Position numbers and translations under genes: made by a program | Notes under the pieces: generated by a model | The model's input: the letters and a program-made list of their open reading frames with translations, nothing else | Databases searched by the model: none | Told to the model about the DNA's origin: nothing | Origin: an uncultured Caulobacteraceae bacterium | Lineage (GTDB): Bacteria; Pseudomonadota; Alphaproteobacteria; Caulobacterales; Caulobacteraceae | Assembly: GCA_946482375.1 (NCBI GenBank) | Contig: CAMLRH010000038.1 | Span: 1-13,209 of the forward strand | DNA: 13,209 nucleotides | Reading direction: 5' to 3' | Shown here: piece by piece, positions 1-7,027 of the stretch | How the letters are laid out: every line of letters starts with the position of its first letter | How positions within the stretch are numbered: the stretch's first letter is position 1

Positions 1-834
1 CCCGATGCGCTCCTGGACAGCCGCGAAGACCTCGTGGACCGGCTCCGGAAAGGCGCCATCCGGCCTTTCAAGCAAGCGCGTCTCCTCTTCGATGAGGGCC
101 GGCCGATTGGCCATGAATCCTTCGCGCTGCTTTACGTGGACGTTCCAACCGTCGGAGACGATCATGTGGCGAAAGATTGCCGTTCCCCCGAACGACCACA
201 TGCGATACTTCCGGTAGAGTCCGTCCGGGCTCGCGAAATCGACATACTCGATGAGGATGAACTGGTCCGGACCGACGCAGGCTGCGTCGAGTTCATCCGG
301 GCCCTCGACTACGCCGATGATTTCCCCGGTATGGGTCCCAGCGCGGCGAACGATCAAGGGAAAGCCGAGGCCCGCGCGATCGGCCGCCGCCGACGCAACG
401 CCGGGCTTCGGATTGTGCTGGCGGATCACTTTGGGAACGCGCAGCCCGGCGATCCCGGCCAGCCGCTTCGCGACTTTGTCGCGTGTCGTTCTGAGCACTA
501 GCTCGGGCGGATTGATCACGCGTCCCCGATGGCCGCGCAGCAGCCTGCGAAGCCTTTCCAGCGTTTGCGGGTGCTGGTCGGGATCGGTGACAAGGTTCAG
601 CACGCATGAATATTGTGCCGGGTTCGTGCGGTCTGCCCGGCCGAGGAACTGCTTGCTGAGATTGAGCTGGTCGAAGGCAAGTCCGTCCGGGAGCAGCTTG
701 TAAATGTCGGAATTGCCGCCGACGCGGTAGCCGCCCTGCTGCTTGGCCTTGGGATCATCGTCGCTGCCAACAATGATCAGCAGCGGGGACCGAGTCCTCA
801 ATGCTGACAAGTCGTAGTCCCAAGGATTGCCCAT
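1..834 (-). CDS. ATP-grasp domain protein, 3' end cut by the window
   Basis: This minus-strand frame is open for 278 codons from an ATG at 834 to the window edge, so the C-terminus is missing. Residues 17-30 (SPLLIIVGSDDDPK) look like the opening strand of a pre-ATP-grasp domain. Residues 77-83 (CVLNLVT) and 105-120 (RVINPPELVLRTTRDK) follow. An ATP-grasp-like core runs from FPLIVRRAGTHTG (158-170) through QFILIEYVDF (191-200) to GLYRKYRMW (205-213). This pattern resembles a family of uncharacterised alphaproteobacterial ATP-grasp proteins, some fused to TPR domains; that match is from memory. Such enzymes join a carboxylate to an amine or thiol using ATP; the substrate is unknown. The ATG lies 4 bases after the gshA stop, which suggests translational coupling. 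An in-frame ATG at 858 inside gshA is possible but lacks a Shine-Dalgarno. Codon use (TTG, CTA, TCA, AGG, AGA, GTA) is less biased than in gshA, hinting at different ancestry. Confidence 0.8.
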   Translation of the reverse strand, partial: MGNPWDYDLSALRTRSPLLIIVGSDDDPKAKQQGGYRVGGNSDIYKLLPDGLAFDQLNLSKQFLGRADRTNPAQYSCVLNLVTDPDQHPQTLERLRRLLRGHRGRVINPPELVLRTTRDKVAKRLAGIAGLRVPKVIRQHNPKPGVASAAADRAGLGFPLIVRRAGTHTGEIIGVVEGPDELDAACVGPDQFILIEYVDFASPDGLYRKYRMWSFGGTAIFRHMIVSDGWNVHVKQREGFMANRPALIEEETRLLERPDGAFPEPVHEVFAAVQERIG

Positions 835-838
835 CGCT

Positions 839-2212
839 CTAGAAGCTGAGCTCCGCATAAATGCGGCGGACATCGCCGCCCCACTCATTGTGGAACCGGT
901 CGAGCAGCCGGTCGGCGGGTGTCATGCCGCTGGCGACGACATCGCGCAAAGGATCGAGGAAGCCACCCTCATTGTCGCCGCTGGCATTGAGTCTTCCCCG
1001 CGCGGTCAGGCCGGCGGACGCCATATCCACCACCTCGGCGGCGAGCTCGCGCATCGTGCCGCCTCCGGGCAACGGCGTATCGAGCGCCAGCCTGGGGACC
1101 GTATGTCGCAGCGTCTCGCGTTCCTCGATGGTCCAGTGCTTCACACGGTCCCAGGCGGCATCGAGTGTCGCCGGATCGTAGAGCAGCCCAACCCAAAGGG
1201 CCGGCAGCGCGCAAATCCGGCCCCAGCGGCCGCCGTCGGCGCCACGCATCTCCAGGAAGCTCTTCATTCGGACCTCGGGAAAAGCAGTTGAGAGATGGTC
1301 GGTCCAGTCGCTGAGCCTCGGTTTCTCGCCTGGGAGTTGCGGCAGCTTGCCGTCGAGGAAGGCCCGGAAGCTTTCGCCGGCAACGTCGATGTACTTGCCG
1401 TCGCGGTAGACAAAGTACATCGGCACATCGAGCGCATAGTCGCAATAGCGTTCGTAGCCGAACCCGTCCTCGAAGACGAAGGGAAGCATGCCGGTCCGCG
1501 CCGGGTCGGTGTCCTCCCAAATGTGGCTGCGGAAGCTCTTGTAGCCGTTGGGCTTGCCGTCGGTGAACGGCGAGTTGGCGAAGAGCGCGGTGGCGATCGG
1601 CTGCAGCGCCAGGCTCATGCGGAACTTGGCGACCATGTCGGCCTCGTTCTCGAAGTCGAGGTTGGCCTGCACCGTGCAGGTGCGCAGCATCATGTCGAGG
1701 CCGAGCGAACCGACCTTGGGCATGTAGGCGCGCATGATGTCGTAGCGGCCCTTGGGCATGACCGGCACTTCGTCTCGCCGCCACTTGGGCGAGAAGCCGA
1801 GGCCCAGGAAACCGATGCCCAGCTCGTCGGCGACGGTCTTCACCTCGTCGAGGTGGCGGCCGGTCTCCTGGCAGATGTCGTGCATGGTTTCGAGCGGGGC
1901 GCCCGACAGCTCGAACTGGCCGCCAGGCTCCAGGCTGACGTTGGCGCCGTTGTCCTGCTCCAGCGCGATCAGCACCGGGCCGTTGTCGCTGTCCTCGTAG
2001 ACCCCGCGCCAGCCGAAGCGCATCAGCCCTTCCAGCATGGCCTTGATGCCCCGCGGCTCGTAGGGGACCGGATCGTGCGAGCCGAGGCGGAAACCGAACT
2101 TCTCGTGCTCGGCGCCGACCCGCCAGTCGGTGCGCGGCTTGCAGCCGGCCTCCAGCCAGGCGGTCACATCGTCCAGCGTCAGCGGCCGGTCATCCGTCGC
2201 CGTGTACGCCAT
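839..2212 (-). CDS. gshA: Glutamate-cysteine ligase, plant/alphaproteobacterial type
   Basis: It catalyses the ATP-dependent joining of L-glutamate and L-cysteine, the first and rate-limiting step of glutathione synthesis, in the cytosol. The 457-residue length is normal for the GCS2-type class shared by plants and alphaproteobacteria. Visible family motifs are VGAEHEKFGF (32-41), SLEPGGQFELSGAP (93-106, active-site strand), MLRTCTVQANLDF (175-187), SHIWEDTDPARTG (229-241), YRDGKYIDVAGESF (269-282) and RMKSFLEMRGADGG (315-328). The ATG at 2212 has a GGGGAGG Shine-Dalgarno 5 bases upstream. It lies 72 bases after the rsmE stop and is followed after 4 bases by the ATP-grasp gene, so rsmE-gshA-ATP-grasp is probably one transcript. 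No gshB is in the window. Family assignment is firm. Confidence 0.96.
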   Translation of the reverse strand: MAYTATDDRPLTLDDVTAWLEAGCKPRTDWRVGAEHEKFGFRLGSHDPVPYEPRGIKAMLEGLMRFGWRGVYEDSDNGPVLIALEQDNGANVSLEPGGQFELSGAPLETMHDICQETGRHLDEVKTVADELGIGFLGLGFSPKWRRDEVPVMPKGRYDIMRAYMPKVGSLGLDMMLRTCTVQANLDFENEADMVAKFRMSLALQPIATALFANSPFTDGKPNGYKSFRSHIWEDTDPARTGMLPFVFEDGFGYERYCDYALDVPMYFVYRDGKYIDVAGESFRAFLDGKLPQLPGEKPRLSDWTDHLSTAFPEVRMKSFLEMRGADGGRWGRICALPALWVGLLYDPATLDAAWDRVKHWTIEERETLRHTVPRLALDTPLPGGGTMRELAAEVVDMASAGLTARGRLNASGDNEGGFLDPLRDVVASGMTPADRLLDRFHNEWGGDVRRIYAELSF

Positions 2213-2284
2213 GCCGCCTCCCCAAGCCCGTTACAGTTGCGATTGCATACGCTCTCCGCCAAGTGGGCGCCAGCGCAGCCATAC

Positions 2285-3004
2285 TCAAGACGCTTCCCGC
2301 CAATCTCCAAGCGCCGCCTGCCAGAGCGTCAGCGCCGAGATCGCCGCCGTGTCGGCCCGCAGAATGCGCGGCCCGAGCGACACCGGCGTGACGAAGGGAA
2401 GGCTTCTGAGCGCATCCCGTTCCTCCGGCGCGAAGCCGCCTTCGGGACCGATGAGAATTGCCCATGGACCTTCACCCGATAGCGCCCTTAAGGCGGGCTT
2501 CGCGTCGCCGCCCTCGTCGCAGAACATCAGACGGCGGTCGTCCCAGCCATCCAGCAACTTTTCCAATTTCACCGGCTCGACGATCTCCGGCACGTCGAGC
2601 CGCCCGGTCTGCTCGGCGGCTTCAGTGGCGATAGCCTGCAGCCGCGCGATCCTGGTTTGGTCGGCGTTGGTGTGGCGGGTGACGACGAGGCGGACGCGCC
2701 GCGCGCCCAGCTCGGCGGCCTTCTCGACGATGGTCTCCAGCCGCCCGCGCTTCACCAGCGCCACGATCAGGTCGATGTCCGGGCCGGTCGATTGCGGCCG
2801 CACCTGCTGGACCAGTTCGAGCCGACAGCCGCGCTTCGACACCTCGGCGATGGTCGCGCGCCACTCCCCGTCGCGGCCGTTGAACAGCAACAGGTCGTCG
2901 CCGACGCCCTTGCGCATGACGCTGGTCAGGTAGCGCGCCTGGTCGGGCGTGGGGATCACCCCACCGCCGGGAGCCAGCGTGCTTTCCACATAGAGGCGTA
3001 TCAT
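2285..3004 (-). CDS. rsmE: 16S rRNA (uracil-1498-N3)-methyltransferase RsmE
   Basis: RsmE is a SPOUT-fold methyltransferase that uses SAM to methylate N3 of U1498 in 16S rRNA of the 30S subunit. The 239-residue product has an N-terminal PUA-like part (MIRLYVES, DQARYLTSVMR at 21-31) and the knotted SPOUT domain: KRGRLETIVEKAAELG (85-100), EAAEQTGR (128-135), ILIGPEGGF (183-191) and SLGPRILRADTA (209-220). The last two form the SAM pocket of this family. The same frame stays open upstream to 3301, but that extension reads through a palindromic repeat and the ubiA 5' end, so the start is placed at ATG 3004. That ATG has a purine-rich GAGGTCGAGGG just upstream and begins at the conserved MIRLYV. 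It is divergent from ubiA and the first gene of the putative gshA operon. Confidence 0.95.
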   Translation of the reverse strand: MIRLYVESTLAPGGGVIPTPDQARYLTSVMRKGVGDDLLLFNGRDGEWRATIAEVSKRGCRLELVQQVRPQSTGPDIDLIVALVKRGRLETIVEKAAELGARRVRLVVTRHTNADQTRIARLQAIATEAAEQTGRLDVPEIVEPVKLEKLLDGWDDRRLMFCDEGGDAKPALRALSGEGPWAILIGPEGGFAPEERDALRSLPFVTPVSLGPRILRADTAAISALTLWQAALGDWREAS

Positions 3005-3034
3005 CCCTCGACCTCTACAGAAGCTCCCCACCAT

Positions 3035-3128
3035 CGTCATCCCGGCGGTAGCGCAGCGGAGAGCCGGGACCCAGAGGCCGCGTCTGTGACTCCTGGGCCC
3101 CGGATCGCCTTCGGCGTCCGGGATGACG
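3035..3128. repeat. Palindromic intergenic element, family A copy 1
   Basis: This 94-bp element sits between the divergent rsmE and ubiA. Its 11-base outer arms, CGTCATCCCGG (3035-3045) and CCGGGATGACG (3118-3128), are perfect inverted repeats. Inner arms CCGGGACCCAG (3064-3074) and 3093-3103 pair with one mismatch. A second copy with the same arms lies at 7011-7108. The element also contributes a spurious ATG at 3123 in the ubiA frame. Confidence 0.88.
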
Positions 3129-3158
3129 GCTGAGGGGGACGGGGGTAAGAGCCGACTC

Positions 3159-4073
3159 ATGACCGCGCCGCTGCCCGACGCCCTGCCGACCAACTGGGTC
3201 GACCGCCATGCGCCGGACTGGGCGCAGCCGTGGCTGAAGCTTGGGCGCTTCGACCGGCCGACGGGGATCTGGCTGCTGATGCTGCCCGGCTGGTGGGGCA
3301 TCGCGCTCGCCCATGCGGCGCGGGGCGAGCCGCCGTCATGGACGCTGCTCGTCCTCTTCTTTCTGGGCGCGGCGCTGATGCGGGCGGCGGGCTGCGCCTA
3401 CAACGACATCGTCGACCGCGACATCGACGCCAAGGTCTCGCGGACCGCCGGACGGCCGATCCCGTCGGGCCAGATCACGGTCGGGCAGGCCTGGGTGTTC
3501 ATCGCCGTCTGCTGCGCGGCGAGCCTCGCCATTCTGCTCACCTTCAATCGCACGGCGCAGCTGCTTGGCGTCGCCTCACTGGCGCTGGTGGCCGCCTATC
3601 CCTTCATGAAGCGGATCACCTGGTGGCCGCAGGCCTGGCTCGGCCTGACCTTCAACTGGGGCGCCCTGCTGGGTTACGCCGCGACCGAAGGGACCTTGGG
3701 CTGGCCGGCCCTGCTGCTCTACGCGAGCGGCGTGTTCTGGACGCTCGGCTACGACACCATCTACGCCGTGCAGGACCTTGAGGACGATGCGCTGGCGGGC
3801 GTGAAGTCGTCGGCCCGCAGGCTCGGCGCCGATGCGCCCAAGGCCGTGCTCGGCTTCTACATGGCGGCCTTGGCGCTGGCGCTCGCCGCAGCCTTTGCGG
3901 CTGGCCTCGGCCCACTCTTCTACCCGCCGGTTGTCATCTTCGGGCTGATGTTGTCGCGTCAGGTCCAGCGGCTGCGCATGGACGATCCGGCCGGCGCGCT
4001 GGCGTTGTTCAAGTCGAACACCTGGGCCGGTGTCGTGCTGTTCGTCGCGCTGGTTGCCGGGGTGTGGAGGTAG
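3159..4073 (+). CDS. ubiA: 4-hydroxybenzoate polyprenyltransferase UbiA
   Basis: This integral membrane prenyltransferase attaches the polyprenyl chain to 4-hydroxybenzoate, the membrane-committing step of ubiquinone synthesis. The 304-residue product has about eight hydrophobic spans. Both Mg-diphosphate binding motifs are present: CAYNDIVDRDIDAKVSRTAGRP-type loop at 79-100 (N82, D83, D86, D88, D90) and YDTIYAVQDLEDD at 198-210 (D199, D206, D209, D210). KLGRFDRPTGIWLL (27-40) is the usual UbiA N-terminal helix. An in-frame ATG at 3123 lies inside the family A repeat and has no ribosome site; the ATG at 3159 follows a purine stretch (GGGGGTAAGAG) and matches normal family length, so I chose it. 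It works upstream of UbiD (7628-9157). The gene is divergent from rsmE and separated from the next gene by a repeat. Confidence 0.95.
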   Translation: MTAPLPDALPTNWVDRHAPDWAQPWLKLGRFDRPTGIWLLMLPGWWGIALAHAARGEPPSWTLLVLFFLGAALMRAAGCAYNDIVDRDIDAKVSRTAGRPIPSGQITVGQAWVFIAVCCAASLAILLTFNRTAQLLGVASLALVAAYPFMKRITWWPQAWLGLTFNWGALLGYAATEGTLGWPALLLYASGVFWTLGYDTIYAVQDLEDDALAGVKSSARRLGADAPKAVLGFYMAALALALAAAFAAGLGPLFYPPVVIFGLMLSRQVQRLRMDDPAGALALFKSNTWAGVVLFVALVAGVWR

Positions 4074-4087
4074 GCGACGCGCCATCT

Positions 4088-4235
4088 CCCTTCCCCCTTG
4101 AGGGGGGAAGGGTCGGGGATGGGGGTGGATGCAGGGAGATTTCGGAGGTGCGCGAGAGGCTCTGAGCCAAACTGCGCCAGCCAGAAGCCCAGCGGCCACA
4201 CCCCACCCCAACCCCTCCCCCTCGAGGGGAGGGGC
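4088..4235. repeat. Composite GC-rich palindromic element, family C copy 1
   Basis: The 212-base gap between ubiA and the desaturase holds a roughly 150-bp element. A self-complementary hairpin at its left end (arms 4088-4097 and 4103-4112, CCCTTCCCCC/GGGGGAAGGG) and another at its right end (about 4212-4234, centred on CTCGAG) flank a middle section. Inside, a G-rich segment (4111-4128, GGTCGGGGATGGGGGTGG) faces a C-rich segment (about 4200-4218), so the two halves can also pair. The architecture matches the element at 12880-12989. The left hairpin may also terminate ubiA transcription, but no T tract follows it. Confidence 0.75.
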
Positions 4236-4270
4236 GCGCACCAAGTTGACTCCCGCGTCATTTCCGCTTC

Positions 4271-4279
4271 TGGCATAAT
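4271..4279 (+). promoter_or_regulatory. Possible extended -10 promoter giving a leaderless mRNA
   Basis: TGGCATAAT is an extended -10 motif (TGn followed by CATAAT). It ends 6 bases before the desaturase ATG at 4286, which would put the transcription start at or within a base or two of that ATG. There is no Shine-Dalgarno before the ATG, as expected of a leaderless message. A TTGACT lies at 4246-4251, but its 22-base spacing is too long for a standard promoter. Confidence 0.4.
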
Positions 4280-4285
4280 CCCGCC

Positions 4286-5251
4286 ATGGCCGTAGCCGCT
4301 CGCGTCAAGCCCGGAACCTACTTCGCCCCCGCCGACTGGGAGGCGCTGTCGCGCCGCTCGTCGTGGAAGGGGCTGGCGCTGGTGATCCACGCCTGGGCGG
4401 TGATCATCGCCGCCGGGGCGGCCTTCGTGATCTGGCCAAACCCGCTGACCTATCTCGCCGCGGTCATCATCATCGGCGCGCGCCAGCTGGGCCTCGCCAT
4501 CCTGATGCACGACGCCGCCCACGGCTGCATCCACCCCAACCAGAAGGTCAACGACTTCGTCGGCCACTGGCTGGCGGGCGCCACGACCAACGCCGACCTG
4601 CAGCGCTATCGCGACTACCACCTGCGGCATCACAAGTACGGCCAGCAGGCGGAGGACCCCGACCTCGTCCTCTCCGCGCCCTTCCCGATCACGCGCGCGT
4701 CGATGCGCCGCAAGATCATCCGCGATCTGACCGGCCAGACCTTCTACAAGCAGCGCATCAAGCCGACGATCGGCGCCTTTAGCGACGGCGCCAAGAAGGG
4801 CGTTCCGTTCTCGAAGACCTTCAAACTCGTGGTGGGCTTCTGGAAGCCGATGCTGATCACCAATGCGGTGATGCTGGCGATCCTCATCCCGCTTGGCCTG
4901 TGGTGGGCGTGGTTCGCGCTGTGGATCGTGCCGATGGCGACCTGGTATCCGCTGATAACGCGGATGCGGAACATCGCCGAGCACGCGCTGGTGGCGAAGA
5001 ACGAGCCCGACCCGCTGCGCCACGCCCGCACGACCCACGCCAACTGGCTGGAGCGAGCGGTGCTCGCGCCCTACTGGGTCAACTACCACTGCGAACACCA
5101 CATGTTCATGCACCTGCCCTGCTGGAGCCTGCCCAAGGCCCACAAGCTTCTGAAGAAGCAGGGCGCCGCCGACGGCATGCTCATCGAGCCCGGCGGCTAC
5201 GCGAAGGTGCTGGCCCTCGCCTCAAGCAAGGGACTGGCGGCGGCCGCCTAG
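4286..5251 (+). CDS. Membrane fatty acid desaturase, di-iron type
   Basis: This belongs to the membrane fatty acid desaturase/hydroxylase superfamily, which uses a di-iron centre held by histidine boxes. All three boxes are present in the 321-residue product: HDAAH (75-79), HLRHH (112-116) and HCEHH (268-272). Extra conserved elements are N229/E232/H233 in RNIAEH and the tail H275. Two hydrophobic pairs flank the boxes (about 30-50 and 55-74; about 185-205 and 206-222), as in the family. Substrate (acyl lipid, acyl-CoA, carotenoid or sphingolipid) cannot be read from the sequence. The ATG at 4286 is the first start after the upstream repeat, has no Shine-Dalgarno, and may be used as a leaderless start. 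It is convergent with the lipoprotein gene, with 18 bases between stops. Confidence 0.9.
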   Translation: MAVAARVKPGTYFAPADWEALSRRSSWKGLALVIHAWAVIIAAGAAFVIWPNPLTYLAAVIIIGARQLGLAILMHDAAHGCIHPNQKVNDFVGHWLAGATTNADLQRYRDYHLRHHKYGQQAEDPDLVLSAPFPITRASMRRKIIRDLTGQTFYKQRIKPTIGAFSDGAKKGVPFSKTFKLVVGFWKPMLITNAVMLAILIPLGLWWAWFALWIVPMATWYPLITRMRNIAEHALVAKNEPDPLRHARTTHANWLERAVLAPYWVNYHCEHHMFMHLPCWSLPKAHKLLKKQGAADGMLIEPGGYAKVLALASSKGLAAAA

Positions 5252-5261
5252 GACCGCCGCC
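5236..5261. terminator. Possible shared hairpin between convergent genes
   Basis: GGCGGCGG (5236-5243) and CCGCCGCC (5254-5261) form an 8-bp GC stem with a 10-base loop across the desaturase stop and the short gap to the convergent lipoprotein gene. No T run follows on either strand, so it is at best a weak or factor-assisted terminator. Confidence 0.3.
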
Positions 5262-5269
5262 ACCGCCCG

Positions 5270-5749
5270 TTACGGCGCGGGCGTTTCACCCGTGGCGGGG
5301 GTTTCGGCCGGAGCCGCCGTCGGCGTCACCGCCGGCGCGGCCGTAGGCGTGTCCGCCTCCAGCTTCACGACCAGCGGGTTCGGCTTGATCTCCTGGGTGG
5401 CGCCGCTGACAGCGTCCACGCCCACGCCGATCAGGCCACCGAGGATGACGTTGCCCGCCATGCCCGCCGCGCCGGCGCCAGCGGTCTGGTGCGTGACGCG
5501 GGTGTTGACGGTCTTGTACCCAGGCTTGGTGATGGTGACGTCGAACTCGGACTTGCGCGGCATCTTGAAGGTGCAGGGCGTCGCGTCGCAGGCGAAGCCC
5601 GCCGTCGTTTTCACGGCCGCTCCACCCGGATCGGTTTCCACCGTCCAGGCTTCCGTGGTGCCGCGGGTAACCGTGGCGCAGGCCGCCGATGACGCGGCGA
5701 CAGCCGCAATGAGAACCGCGCGCGAGGCGCGGCGAAGGTGATGATGCAT
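5270..5749 (-). CDS. Small PEGA-like lipoprotein
   Basis: The product (159 residues from ATG 5749) starts with a positively charged end (MHHHLRRASR), a hydrophobic segment (11-20) and ASSAAC, a plausible lipobox with Cys24 as the lipidated residue. A PEGA-like beta domain follows: TVETDPGGAAVKT (36-48), two cysteines C54 and C59, and TITKPGYKTVNTRV (72-85). A glycine-rich stretch (91-117, AGNVILGGLIGVG) could be a membrane-associating glycine zipper. The tail (131-159) is low-complexity Pro/Ala/Thr with near-repeats of TPTAAPA. It is probably anchored in the envelope; the function is unknown. A start at 5761 adds four residues, but GGGGG just before 5749 favours the internal ATG. Paralogues of this type are sometimes mislabelled translation initiation factor 2. 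Confidence 0.8.
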   Translation of the reverse strand: MHHHLRRASRAVLIAAVAASSAACATVTRGTTEAWTVETDPGGAAVKTTAGFACDATPCTFKMPRKSEFDVTITKPGYKTVNTRVTHQTAGAGAAGMAGNVILGGLIGVGVDAVSGATQEIKPNPLVVKLEADTPTAAPAVTPTAAPAETPATGETPAP

Positions 5750-5775
5750 GATTGCCCCCATAACCGCCGACTAAG

Positions 5776-5820
5776 CTTGACGGTGCGGCAAGCGGGCCCG
5801 ATGGGCCGTTCGCCGTCAAG
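5776..5820. promoter_or_regulatory. Imperfect hairpin in a divergent intergenic region
   Basis: CTTGACGG (5776-5783) is the inverted copy of CCGTCAAG (5813-5820), with a smaller GGCCC-GAT-GGGCC hairpin at the centre (5795-5807). It lies between the divergent lipoprotein gene and methyltransferase gene. Each arm reads TTGACG outward-in, like a -35 box, but no good -10 follows at 16-18 bases on either strand. It could be a dyad operator or a stem in the lipoprotein 5' UTR. Confidence 0.4.
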
Positions 5821-5856
5821 TAGATTCTCCCCCGCATCGACCTTTAAAGTGAAACG

Positions 5857-6504
5857 ATGATTTCTGACCGCCGCGCCTTCATCCTCGAGAACACCCGCCT
5901 GCAGGCGCCGCCGCATGCGCCGGAGCTCAGGCTGCATCTGGCCGACGAGATCACCCCGATCTGGCGGCTGACGGAGGAGGCGCTGGAGGAGATGGGCCTG
6001 CCGCCGCCGTTCTGGGCGTTCGCCTGGGCGGGCGGGCAGGCGCTGGCGCGGTATCTGCTCGACCATCCGGAGGTCGTTGCGGGCAAGCGCGTCGTCGACT
6101 TCGCGGCCGGCTCGGGGATCGTCGCCATCGCGGCGATGAAGGCGGGCGCGGCGCATGTGCTGGCGGCCGACATCGACAGCTTCTGCGGCCCGGCCATCGC
6201 GCTCAACGCCAAGGCCAACGGCGTCACGATCGACTTCACCGACACCGACCTGCTGCAGGCCCCGCCGCCGCCCGTCGACGTCATTCTGGCCGGCGACATC
6301 TGCTACGAGAAGCCGCTGGCCGAGCGGGTCATGGCCTGGCTCGCCGCTGCCCGGAGCGCCGGAGCGCAGGTGCTGATCGGCGACCCGGGACGGACGTATT
6401 TCCCGCGCGAGGGGCTCAAGAAACTCGCCGAATACCAGGTGCCGACCACCCGCGAACTCGAGGACATGGAGGTCAAGAAGACCGCCGTGTGGACTCTGCC
6501 CTGA
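5857..6504 (+). CDS. METTL20-like protein-lysine methyltransferase (probable ETF-beta target)
   Basis: This 215-residue class I SAM methyltransferase resembles the METTL20/ETFBKMT family, which trimethylates lysines of the electron transfer flavoprotein beta subunit in mitochondria and in some alphaproteobacteria. Signs are PPFWAFAWAGGQALARYLLD (50-69; the family has WxxxWxGGQALxRYLLD), SAM motif I VVDFAAGSG (79-87), acidic motif ADIDSFCGPAIALN (104-117), GDICYE (146-151, catalytic-region motif) and VLIGDPGR (172-179) with a C-terminal TAVWTL. Bacterial members are often annotated as ribosomal protein L11 methyltransferase (PrmA), but this one lacks the PrmA N-terminal domain and is shorter. 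The ATG at 5857 has only a weak ribosome site. The next gene starts 31 bases after its stop, so the two may be co-transcribed. No ETF genes are in the window. Confidence 0.85.
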   Translation: MISDRRAFILENTRLQAPPHAPELRLHLADEITPIWRLTEEALEEMGLPPPFWAFAWAGGQALARYLLDHPEVVAGKRVVDFAAGSGIVAIAAMKAGAAHVLAADIDSFCGPAIALNAKANGVTIDFTDTDLLQAPPPPVDVILAGDICYEKPLAERVMAWLAAARSAGAQVLIGDPGRTYFPREGLKKLAEYQVPTTRELEDMEVKKTAVWTLP

Positions 6505-6535
6505 GCGGCGCTATCACTGGCGGCGGGGGTGACGC

Positions 6536-7027
6536 GTGACAGCTGAGAAGTCCTGCGGCGAGTGCGCCATGTGCTGCAAGGTCCTGGAGATCCACGAGAT
6601 CGCCAAGGCCAGGCACACCATGTGCGGCAACTTCAAAAAGGACGCCGGCTGCTCGATCTACGAGGCTCGCCCCACGGCCTGCCGCCAGTTCGTCTGCGCC
6701 TGGCTGACGACGCCGGAGATGGACGCCGGCTGGCGGCCCGACCGCTCGAAGCTGATGCTTTGGGGCAGCCAGCAGCTGATGGTCGACGTCGACCCCGCCT
6801 ACCCCGACGCCTGGAAGCGCGAGCCCTACTATTCCAAGCTCAAGCAGGCCGCCGACCGCCGCCGCCCCGGCGCGGTCGACGTGGTGGTCAGGAACGGCCG
6901 CGAGGTCTTCGTCCTCTTCCCCGAAGGCGCCGTCAGCCTGGGTCCCGAACAGCAGCTGCCGATCCGTTCCGGCTACCGGGCGGGCAAGCCTTTCGCGGAA
7001 TACATCTCACCGTCATCCCGGCCGTAG
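6536..7027 (+). CDS. YkgJ-family cysteine cluster protein
   Basis: The 163-residue protein carries the cysteine pattern of the YkgJ/CxxCxxCC family (predicted Zn or Fe-S binding): C7, C10, C13 and C14 in CGECAMCC, then C30, C39, C49 and C54 (RPTACRQFVC). Eight cysteines in the first third suggest one or two metal sites. The rest has a short beta-rich end (VDVVVRNGREVFVLFP, 114-129) and no recognised catalytic motif; function is unknown. It starts with GTG at 6536, supported by GGGGGTGA a few bases upstream; no ATG alternative precedes the cysteine cluster. The final five residues (PSSRP) and the TAG stop at 7025-7027 are encoded by the palindromic repeat that begins at 7011, so the native C-terminus has probably been altered. 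Confidence 0.85.
   Translation: MTAEKSCGECAMCCKVLEIHEIAKARHTMCGNFKKDAGCSIYEARPTACRQFVCAWLTTPEMDAGWRPDRSKLMLWGSQQLMVDVDPAYPDAWKREPYYSKLKQAADRRRPGAVDVVVRNGREVFVLFPEGAVSLGPEQQLPIRSGYRAGKPFAEYISPSSRP

Noticed and set aside
34..501. Plus-strand open frame near the left edge as a gene
   Set aside because: The minus frame from 834 is open to the window edge and encodes coherent ATP-grasp motifs.
1295..2482. Plus-strand open frame (395 codons) opposite gshA and rsmE
   Set aside because: gshA and rsmE carry clear family motifs on the other strand, and the plus frame has no recognisable motif.
3959..5143. Long minus-strand open frame (394 codons) opposite ubiA and the desaturase
   Set aside because: It crosses a repeat, has His/Arg/Gly-rich content typical of antisense frames in high-GC DNA, and opposes a desaturase with all three histidine boxes.
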